DNA of 19,426 nucleotides from CAMBDS01 sp964355675 (lineage in GTDB: Bacteria; Electryoneota; AABM5-125-24; Hatepunaeales; Hatepunaeaceae): contig CAYHEC010000052.1 in assembly GCA_964355675.1 (NCBI GenBank), positions 1 to 19,426 of the forward strand. The letters are read 5' to 3'. The notes beneath the pieces were generated by a model. That model saw only the letters and a program-made list of their open reading frames with translations. It searched no databases and was not told where the DNA came from. The first letter of the stretch is position 1, and every line of letters begins with the position of its first letter. Position numbers and translations under genes: made by a program. Of this stretch, positions 6,583-12,516 are shown piece after piece.

Positions 6583-9500
6583 TTATTCGCCTTGGAGAAC
6601 GGGTTTAAACCCGCCCTCCAAGGATTGATTCTCTGTCTCCACCCAACGGATAGCATTATTGAGGCAGACTTCGATGCAAAGTCCGCAACGATTGCACTGA
6701 TCTTCGTCGATGACGACCTTGCCATTCACTTTGATCAGCGCCGGACAGCCGAACGTTTCGATGCAGTGATCGCATTTTGCACAAGGCTGATAAAGATCGA
6801 ACTTCGCCATCAAGTCGTGCACATTGGCTTCGGTCAACTCACTGTGCTCGAATGGATCGTTCTCTACCTTTACTCGAAGATGTGCATTAAGCGTATCGAG
6901 CGCGTTCAAACCTTCGTAGTCGTACTGGTAGCCCTCAAGAAGCTTCCTGACGCCGTTGGCGGCTTTCTTACCACTGCCGATCGCGCCGATCAGGCTGACA
7001 TGGTTACCGGATGAAATATCGCCCGCTACAAAAACTTTGGAATTGCTCGTCTGACCTGTTTCAGGATCGGAAATGATTCTTTCGTCATTGCTTAACTTCA
7101 TATCAGGCGTACGGAACTCTTGCACGTCGCCCCGCTGACCAACTGCGGCAACGATATAGTCCCCGACCATCTTCCCCAACGAATGGCCGTCTTTGAATGA
7201 CTTCAGCGAAACTTCGACTCTGCCATCCGAAGTCATCCGACAGTCATCAACCACTGTGTCAAAGATAATTTGAACGCCCTCGGTGAGGGCCGCTTCGACT
7301 TCGTCATCGAAGGCTGGCATTTCGTCACGGGTGCGGCGGTAGAGGATAACAACATCTTTTACGCCATAATCCCTTGCTGCACGAGCCACGTCGATGGCGC
7401 TGTTGCCACCGCCGATCACAAACATGGTTGCGTCGGTCTTCAGGTTCAATATTTCCTGATTGTAGAGACGCAGAAAAGAGATTGCCTCGAAGCGGTTTTC
7501 TTCGGCGATGTTGTGCTCAATGATCTCCATCGTCGTCGAAAGCCCCATCCCTATTGCCAAAATTACCGCGTCGAACCGGATGCAAAGTTCCTCCATCGAA
7601 TAATCTATGCCGAGCGTGACGCCATACTTGAATTGTACGCCAAGCTCACACAGCAGAGAAATTTCAGCCGCATATCCTTCTTTATCGAGCCGGAAATCGG
7701 GGATTACGAATTTGAGGATTCCGCCTGGTTCAAACTCCTTTTCGAAAATTGTAACGGCGTAACCTGCCTGAATAAGGTCATAAGCGGCGCTCAAACCGGA
7801 GGGGCCTGCTCCGACAACGGCAATAGAGAAATCTTTTTTGACCACAACAGCGGCACGTGCTTTCTGGACGGAAAAGTCATCGAAGTTAGTGTCGATTTTG
7901 GAGATAAACTCTTTCAGCTTGCGGATTGGTATGACCGGCAGACCTTTTTCTCGGTATAGAAACTCACAAGGACGCGGACATATTTCGCCGCAGATTCGAG
8001 CGAAGAGGGTTTTATCACGGACGATATTCAGCGCTGTTTTGTAATCTCCTTGAAGCACGGCATTGAAAAAACCGTGATTGCAGATGTTCGCCGGGCAGGC
8101 TTGCTCGCTTGCCAGTATATGATATCCGGCGGAGATTTTTGCGCGGGCCTTTGCCAATGTTCCTGCGGCTGAATTGACGCGACAGCAGAAAATCGATCCA
8201 TCTATCTGATTATGGCAGACATTGCAAAGTGATGGATCGACGATAATACGCCGGTTATTGTGAGTCTGATCGGTGAATTCCGGCAAAAAAACACACGGTG
8301 ATTTGGTGATAACAACCGCGACGCCATCGAACGAAACGGCTTTGTTGATGATCTCGTAGGTGGCAGGAATCTCATTGGGATCAATTGTTTCTACAAAATC
8401 GACGCCCAGCCCTTTCAGCAGGTTCGGCAAATCGATTTCAACTTTCAGCTTCTTGTCCACCGCTCCGGGGTGGTATTGCTGACCGGTCATCCCGATTGTG
8501 CGATTGTCGAAGATAATCAGAGTGATATTTGCTTGGGTATAGACCGCGTTGAGCAGTGATGATATCCCGGAATGAAAGAACGTTCCGTCACCAACCAAAG
8601 CAATCATCTTCTTTTTACTGCCGTTGCTAAGGCGCATCGCTTCTGAAAGACCCTGCGCCATCGATATGCTCATCCCCATGTGATTGATCGTCTCAATCAG
8701 TTGGAAGGGAGGAAGCGCTCCCAGACCAAAACAACCGATGTCACCGCACAGAACCAACTCCTCGCTACCACGACTCATTGCCAGCTTCAACGCGTAAAAC
8801 GTCGCTCGATGCGGACAGCCGGGGCACAGAACCGGAGGCCGGGGCGGGAGCGCCTTTAAGAGCTCAGCAATTCCCTCGGCAGGAAGTCCTCGCTTTTTCT
8901 TCAGCGAGATACCGGAGAACTGTTCGATTGCGTCACTAACCATGCCCAGCCCGTATTCGCCTATCGGCGATAGTCCGGCAAAACCCTTACCGAAGATTTC
9001 GACGGGGAGCTTTTCCCGCTGAGCTATCACGCGGATTTCATTCTCGACAATGGGATCAAGCTCTTCCAAGACAAGGATTTTATCACAACCATTCTTCAAT
9101 AAAGCGGCAATCTCAGCCGACGGGAAAGGATGGATTATTCCGACTGAGATAAGTGCAATCTTGTCGCCAAGATCGTTACGGGCGATGATCTCGGCGGCGT
9201 AAGCCGACGCAACTCCACTGGCAATGATAACTTTATTGCAGACAAAAGCGCTCTTGGAGGGCGGACATTCTTGTCCGCCCTTGCCTAAAACAATCTTGGA
9301 GGGCGGACTTTCAGTCCGCTCTTGCTCGCGTAGGATAAGCGTCCCCGCTTGTCCAAGAGCAGACTGAAAGTCCGCCCTCCAAGAGCCAGTCGAGATTCGC
9401 AGATGTTTCTGCTGGAATTCCACCATCGCTTCGCCGTTCAGCTTGTCGAGCAAAGTCTTGTGAGCCGTCGCGGTTCGGGCGGGGATATTGATGTTGAGCG

Positions 9501-10155
9501 GCGATTTGTCGAAGCGGGGCGTATAGTCTGGTCTGGCGATTTTTCCCATCCAGGCGACAGATCGGCAGTGATCGACGCGGGTGGTCATGCGGAGGATAAC
9601 TGGAATTTTCAGCTTCTCCGAAAGTGCGAAGGCATCTATGGTCATGACCAGCGATTCTTCTACCGTCGCCGGATTAAATACCGGAATCGAAGCGATCTTT
9701 CCATAGTAGCGCGAATCCTGCTCACTTGAGCTGGATGAACAGCCCGGATCGTCGCAAACAACCACGACGAGGGCTTTGCCAATAGTCTGATAAGGAATTG
9801 TAATCAATGGATCGGACGCGACATTAAGTCCCGCGTTCTTCATGATGCACATTGCCGGACGATTGCCGAGCGAATAAGCGATCGCCTTCTCCATCGCCAC
9901 TTTTTCGTTGATGCTGAATTCGAAGTAGATTGGGTCAGAAGTCAGTTCGGGATGTTTGGCCTGATTGTTGGGGTCGGTCTGGAATTCATGAGTGTACTTC
10001 AAGACTTCAGAAATCTCGGTCGAAGGTGTCCCCGGATAGGCGAATATCCCCTTGACTCCCGCCTCGATAGCCCCGCGCGCAACCGCTTCATTGCCCATCA
10101 GGATTGACTTGCGCGGCTGATCGCAGGAGGTCAGCAGGTCGATAAGCTTCGCCAT
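6583..10155 (-). CDS. iorA: Indolepyruvate oxidoreductase alpha subunit with internal GltD-like module
   Basis: A 1190-residue fusion; ordinary IorA is about 600. Residues 1 to about 660 form the thiamine-pyrophosphate 2-oxoacid oxidoreductase core, with YPGTPSTE at 40-47, CPGCPHRAT near 444, GDIGCFGLGALPPF near 467 and GDGTFFHSG near 521. A GltD/NfnB-type flavoprotein follows: cysteine-rich CPANIC and CGEICPRPCE from about 683, FAD loop VGAGPSGLSAA near 780, NAD(P)H loop GGGNSAID near 912 and VFVAGD near 1040. The C-terminal ferredoxin domain normal for IorA resumes at CAKCDHC (about 1122) and CNRCGLC (about 1153), so the flavoprotein sits inside IorA. Residues 258-301 are translated palindromic repeat, and the last dozen residues (from SLEGG) come from another repeat. 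The ATG at 10155 lies five bases after the CoA-transferase stop, with GGGAG about 13 bases upstream. Probable role: arylpyruvate oxidation coupled to ferredoxin and NAD(P). Confidence 0.92.
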   Translation of the reverse strand: MAKLIDLLTSCDQPRKSILMGNEAVARGAIEAGVKGIFAYPGTPSTEISEVLKYTHEFQTDPNNQAKHPELTSDPIYFEFSINEKVAMEKAIAYSLGNRPAMCIMKNAGLNVASDPLITIPYQTIGKALVVVVCDDPGCSSSSSEQDSRYYGKIASIPVFNPATVEESLVMTIDAFALSEKLKIPVILRMTTRVDHCRSVAWMGKIARPDYTPRFDKSPLNINIPARTATAHKTLLDKLNGEAMVEFQQKHLRISTGSWRADFQSALGQAGTLILREQERTESPPSKIVLGKGGQECPPSKSAFVCNKVIIASGVASAYAAEIIARNDLGDKIALISVGIIHPFPSAEIAALLKNGCDKILVLEELDPIVENEIRVIAQREKLPVEIFGKGFAGLSPIGEYGLGMVSDAIEQFSGISLKKKRGLPAEGIAELLKALPPRPPVLCPGCPHRATFYALKLAMSRGSEELVLCGDIGCFGLGALPPFQLIETINHMGMSISMAQGLSEAMRLSNGSKKKMIALVGDGTFFHSGISSLLNAVYTQANITLIIFDNRTIGMTGQQYHPGAVDKKLKVEIDLPNLLKGLGVDFVETIDPNEIPATYEIINKAVSFDGVAVVITKSPCVFLPEFTDQTHNNRRIIVDPSLCNVCHNQIDGSIFCCRVNSAAGTLAKARAKISAGYHILASEQACPANICNHGFFNAVLQGDYKTALNIVRDKTLFARICGEICPRPCEFLYREKGLPVIPIRKLKEFISKIDTNFDDFSVQKARAAVVVKKDFSIAVVGAGPSGLSAAYDLIQAGYAVTIFEKEFEPGGILKFVIPDFRLDKEGYAAEISLLCELGVQFKYGVTLGIDYSMEELCIRFDAVILAIGMGLSTTMEIIEHNIAEENRFEAISFLRLYNQEILNLKTDATMFVIGGGNSAIDVARAARDYGVKDVVILYRRTRDEMPAFDDEVEAALTEGVQIIFDTVVDDCRMTSDGRVEVSLKSFKDGHSLGKMVGDYIVAAVGQRGDVQEFRTPDMKLSNDERIISDPETGQTSNSKVFVAGDISSGNHVSLIGAIGSGKKAANGVRKLLEGYQYDYEGLNALDTLNAHLRVKVENDPFEHSELTEANVHDLMAKFDLYQPCAKCDHCIETFGCPALIKVNGKVVIDEDQCNRCGLCIEVCLNNAIRWVETENQSLEGGFKPVLQGE
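6591..6622. repeat. TTGGAG-family palindrome overlapping the iorA stop region
   Basis: CTTGGAGAACGGGTTT at 6591-6606 pairs with AAACCCGCCCTCCAAG at 6607-6622 with two mismatches and no loop. It begins six bases downstream (in plus coordinates) of the iorA TAA at 6583-6585 and encodes the last residues of IorA (SLEGGFKPVLQ). Confidence 0.8.
9253..9283. repeat. TTGGAGGGCGG-family palindrome inside iorA (first unit)
   Basis: CTTGGAGGGCGGACA is followed by TTCT and the reverse complement TGTCCGCCC. The inner stem is 9259-9267 with 9272-9280. On the minus strand it encodes the GGQECPPSK part of the IorA insert without a stop or frameshift. Confidence 0.8.
9295..9383. repeat. Long palindrome inside iorA (second unit) with nested hairpin
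   Basis: The left arm at 9295-9324 and right arm at 9354-9383 match as reverse complements at 29 of 30 positions; the left arm begins CTTGGAGGGCGGACTTTCAG. The spacer holds CGCGTAGG (9327-9334) and a second hairpin, GGATAAGCG (9333-9341) with CGCTTGTCC (9346-9354). It is nearly identical in its arms to the repeat at 11364-11450 but has a different inner hairpin. It is translated in frame within IorA. Confidence 0.88.
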
Positions 10156-10160
10156 CGGTC

Positions 10161-11357
10161 TTAAATCACTCCCTTCTCTCTTAGGGATTCAATTTCGCTC
10201 AAAGTGAGCCCGATCTCGCCAAGAACTGAGGTATTGTGTTCGCCATGCCTCGGGGCGCAACTCATCTGATTTCCATTTTGTATCAAGAAATCAGTCGGAC
10301 AGGGTGGAGGGAACATCGGTACTCTATAACCGGAAGGAAGTGTCGTTTCGAGCATATTATCGCGCACAAAATCCAGCGCCGCAACATCGTGTGTCGAATT
10401 GACCGGCGCCGCCGAGAGGCTTCTCGCATGGCACTCGGTCAGAAATTCTGCGGTCGTATAGTTCATTAGACCGGCGCGAATATCTGCGTAAATGTTGTCT
10501 TTAAACGCAAGACGTCCCATGTTCGTCCTGCGCTCGGGCTGGTCGAGGTGATCGAACCCGTTTATTTGTATAAGTTTTTGCCACTGTAAGTCGTTACCGA
10601 TTGCCAGATATACGAAGCCATCTTTTGTCGGGTAGCAGTTACATGGAATGAAACTACGGTGCTCGTTGGCGCTCCGCTTGAAAAGCTTGCTCTCGTCGTC
10701 GGTGAATTGAAGTTGCGGCAGGGCAGTGATCAGCCATGCCGCGGCGCACTGCGCCATTGAGATATGGATCTCTCTGCCGCCTGATTTGTCGTGCTGGTTA
10801 AGTATGGCGAGAATAACTTGGGTAAAAGCCTCGTCACCGGCTCGCAGGTCGATGATCGGCAAACCGCAGAGCATAGGTTCGCCATCGGGATCACCCGTCA
10901 AGTACATGTAACCGAGGAGTGCTTGCATGGCGGGGTCGTAACCTGCCCGGTCTGGAAGTGCCGGTCCGAATGCTGAAATTCCACACCAGATCAGGTCAGG
11001 ATTTGCCTGATGGAGGGTTTGGTAGTCGATTCCAAGTTCTTGATAACGCTTTGGCAGAGTATTGCAGAGAAAAACATCGACCGGCAATTCCCTGATCAAT
11101 GTGCGCAGAAGTTCCTGTCCCTCTTTCGTTTTCAAGTTCAGCGTGATCGCTTCTTTACCGATATTGGGTGGGATATAGTATGAGTGAAGATCATCAAAAC
11201 CTGTCTCCTCGCCAATATATCGGTTTGGATCACCACCCCGACCTTGGGCATCGGCAGGCGATTCTATCCTGATGACACGCCACCCGAGTTGGGCGAAGCG
11301 CTGTGTCGCATAAGGCAACGTCAACGCCTGCTCCAGTGATAGGACGGTTTTCTTCAC
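10161..11357 (-). CDS. Family III (CaiB/BaiF) CoA-transferase
   Basis: A 398-residue class III CoA-transferase that moves CoA between acyl-CoA and a free acid through an enzyme-bound aspartyl intermediate. Family marks are LPYATQRFAQLGWRVIRIE at the N-terminus, NIGKEAITLNLKTKEG, PDLIWCGISAFGP, RAGYDPAMQALLGYM, and GLPIIDLRAGDEAF, whose IID aspartate is the likely nucleophile. A longer frame from 11423 adds 22 residues that are pure repeat translation. The GTG at 11357, just outside the palindrome, is preferred, with only a weak AAGAGA upstream. The N-terminus is slightly shorter than usual: the common opening GIRVLDL is reduced to TVLSLEQA. It is followed five bases later by iorA, so it probably activates or recycles the acid made or used by the same pathway. 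Substrate unknown. Confidence 0.9.
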   Translation of the reverse strand: MKKTVLSLEQALTLPYATQRFAQLGWRVIRIESPADAQGRGGDPNRYIGEETGFDDLHSYYIPPNIGKEAITLNLKTKEGQELLRTLIRELPVDVFLCNTLPKRYQELGIDYQTLHQANPDLIWCGISAFGPALPDRAGYDPAMQALLGYMYLTGDPDGEPMLCGLPIIDLRAGDEAFTQVILAILNQHDKSGGREIHISMAQCAAAWLITALPQLQFTDDESKLFKRSANEHRSFIPCNCYPTKDGFVYLAIGNDLQWQKLIQINGFDHLDQPERRTNMGRLAFKDNIYADIRAGLMNYTTAEFLTECHARSLSAAPVNSTHDVAALDFVRDNMLETTLPSGYRVPMFPPPCPTDFLIQNGNQMSCAPRHGEHNTSVLGEIGLTLSEIESLREKGVI

Positions 11358-11363
11358 AATTCT

Positions 11364-11450
11364 CTTGGAGGGCGGACTTTTAGTCCGCTCTCGTCCGCGT
11401 AGGTTGGGCATCCTGCCCGACAAGAGCGGACTAAAAGTCCGCCCTCCAAG
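11364..11450. repeat. Long TTGGAGGGCGG palindrome upstream of the CoA-transferase gene
   Basis: The 30-base arms at 11364-11393 and 11421-11450 match at 29 of 30 positions as reverse complements. The spacer holds CGCGTAGG (11396-11403) and a small hairpin, GTTGGGC (11403-11409) with GCCCGAC (11415-11421). The arms match those of the iorA element at 9295-9383 almost base for base. It fills the gap between the epimerase-like gene and the CoA-transferase. Confidence 0.88.
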
Positions 11451-11469
11451 AACCTTATTCTAAACGTAA

Positions 11470-11898
11470 TCATAACTGGTATTTGCCGTCGATGACTTCA
11501 GTTAAGATGCCGTGAGTGGCGCGTGGGTGGATGAAGGCAAAGTTCCGCTGGTGTTCGGCAAACCAGCGTGGCGTCTGGTCGATTAGCTTGACGTTGTTCC
11601 GCTTCAGAATGTCAAGCGATTTGTGGCAATCATCGACGTTGTAGCTGATTAACATGACGCCTTCACCCGAACGAGCGATGAACTTGGCGACTTCGCCCGT
11701 TCCGTCAAGGTCTTCCATGATCTCGATCGCAGTTGGTCCGACCATAAAACCGACGACGCGGATCTTCTCAGGTTCATCATCGTACCGATAAGCGACATCC
11801 CATCCGAAATTAGCGACATAGTCGGCTTCGGCTTGCTTGACGTCCTTGACGGCAATGCAGATATGATCGACGAAGTTCGTATTGAGTTTTTCAGGCAT
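11470..11898 (-). CDS. Methylmalonyl-CoA epimerase-like VOC protein lacking a metal ligand
   Basis: A 142-residue vicinal-oxygen-chelate protein most like methylmalonyl-CoA epimerase. It has DHICIAV with H12, IEIME with E59 at the second ligand position, and a C-terminal FIHPRATHGILTEV with E134. The third ligand, normally in GEGIHHIA, is absent: the sequence reads GEGVMLIS (residues 78-85), so both histidines are gone. Metal binding and epimerase activity are therefore doubtful, and it may act on a different acyl-CoA or be non-catalytic. The start is the ATG at 11898 with AAGGA about nine bases upstream; an in-frame ATG at 11916 is less likely. It lies between the ferredoxin and CoA-transferase genes. 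A true methylmalonyl-CoA mutase is encoded 6 kb upstream, which favours a role in the methylmalonyl branch, but this is inference. Confidence 0.85.
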   Translation of the reverse strand: MPEKLNTNFVDHICIAVKDVKQAEADYVANFGWDVAYRYDDEPEKIRVVGFMVGPTAIEIMEDLDGTGEVAKFIARSGEGVMLISYNVDDCHKSLDILKRNNVKLIDQTPRWFAEHQRNFAFIHPRATHGILTEVIDGKYQL

Positions 11899-11917
11899 TT
11901 GAAAATCCTTTTGCAAC

Positions 11918-11945
11918 TTCTGTCACCACCCCGTTGGTGACAGAA
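11918..11945. repeat. Palindrome with TTCTGTCACCA arms
   Basis: An 11-base stem, TTCTGTCACCA (11918-11928) with TGGTGACAGAA (11935-11945), encloses the loop CCCCGT. The same loop occurs at 12441-12446 with related CACC/GGTG stems. It lies just upstream of the epimerase-like gene. Confidence 0.8.
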
Positions 11946-11959
11946 AAATGATCATCCCA

Positions 11960-11983
11960 CTGCCGACCCGCCGCGGTCGGCAG
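11960..11983. repeat. Palindrome with CTGCCGACC arms after the ferredoxin gene
   Basis: CTGCCGACC (11960-11968) pairs with GGTCGGCAG (11975-11983) around CGCCGC. It begins eight bases after the ferredoxin stop and matches the palindrome at 672-695 in core and loop. Confidence 0.8.
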
Positions 11984-11991
11984 CAAACCTA

Positions 11992-12309
11992 TTAATACTT
12001 CGACAAAAACGGTATATTGCCGGTTTCCGGAGCTCCGGGAGGAAGCTTGAAGAGTATAGCTCCCTCGACTGGACAGGCTTCGAAACACTCGCCGCATTGC
12101 AGGCAGAGATCAAGAATGATCGCCGCCTTACCGCGATGCGACGCAATTACATCGGAGGCGCAGGCTCGCGCGCAAGCCATACAGCCATTACAACGGAAGG
12201 CGTCGATCCAGGGATAGAGGCCAACATTGCTGGAGGCTGAGTGGGGGAAGACGCTCATATCTGTCCCCGGTATGCGTGGATGAGCGCTGGAAATCTTTGA
12301 AAGTAACAT
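11992..12309 (-). CDS. Dicluster 4Fe-4S ferredoxin-like protein
   Basis: A 105-residue cytoplasmic electron carrier with two 4Fe-4S motifs: C40-x2-C43-x2-C46-x3-C50 (CNGCMACARAC) and C69-x2-C72-x2-C75-x3-C79-P (CLQCGECFEACP). The first motif lacks the proline that often follows its fourth cysteine. An N-terminal extension of about 35 residues and a short C-terminal tail flank the ferredoxin core. The ATG at 12309 has AGGA seven bases upstream. It lies between the ene-reductase and epimerase-like genes, each gap filled with palindromes. It probably carries electrons between the ferredoxin-reducing IorAB and the ene-reductase or another oxidoreductase; the partner is inferred from position only. 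Confidence 0.9.
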   Translation of the reverse strand: MLLSKISSAHPRIPGTDMSVFPHSASSNVGLYPWIDAFRCNGCMACARACASDVIASHRGKAAIILDLCLQCGECFEACPVEGAILFKLPPGAPETGNIPFLSKY

Positions 12310-12342
12310 TTTATATCCTGAAGTCAGATAGCTTTATTTGGT

Positions 12343-12368
12343 GGTGTCAGATGTCCTCATCTGACACC
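12343..12368. repeat. Palindrome with GGTGTCAGAT arms
   Basis: GGTGTCAGAT (12343-12352) pairs with ATCTGACACC (12359-12368) around GTCCTC. The core GATGTCCTCATC is the reverse complement of the core at 74-99, whose outer arms differ. It is the nearest of four hairpins to the ferredoxin start at 12309. Confidence 0.8.
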
Positions 12369-12384
12369 GCATTCTTTGAGTCCT

Positions 12385-12410
12385 GCTGTCACGTGATGGC
12401 ACGTGACAGC
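12385..12410. repeat. Palindrome with GCTGTCACGT arms
   Basis: GCTGTCACGT (12385-12394) pairs with ACGTGACAGC (12401-12410) around GATGGC, a perfect ten-base stem. It is the second of four tandem hairpins in the gap between the ene-reductase and ferredoxin genes. Confidence 0.8.
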
Positions 12411-12431
12411 ACTCTGAATTGATTCGGTCTT

Positions 12432-12455
12432 CCACCACCGCCCCGTCGGTGGCGG
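12432..12455. repeat. Palindrome with CCACCG arms and CCCCGT loop
   Basis: CCACCG (12435-12440) and CGGTGG (12447-12452) pair around CCCCGT, and the stem extends to nine positions with one mismatch. The loop is identical to that of the hairpin at 11918-11945. Confidence 0.7.
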
Positions 12456-12475
12456 TGTCATGGCAAATTTTGTAT

Positions 12476-12503
12476 TTCCGTCACCGGCAGGGCGGTGACG
12501 GAA
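12476..12503. repeat. Palindrome with TTCCGTCACCG arms directly after the ene-reductase gene
   Basis: A perfect 11-base stem, TTCCGTCACCG (12476-12486) with CGGTGACGGAA (12493-12503), encloses GCAGGG. It begins 13 bases beyond the ene-reductase stop at 12517, a position suited to a 3' mRNA-end structure, although no T-run follows on the minus strand. Confidence 0.8.
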
Positions 12504-12516
12504 GAGCTGCCCTTGC

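Noticed and set aside
7270..7959. 229-residue plus-strand open frame inside iorA
   Set aside because: It is antisense to the GltD-like module with its clear FAD and NAD(P)H motifs, and its translation shows no recognisable domain.
12343..12503. Hairpin cluster considered as an attachment site, CRISPR or integron recombination-site array
   Set aside because: Stems differ from one another, spacing is irregular, there is no integrase gene and no conserved recombination core.
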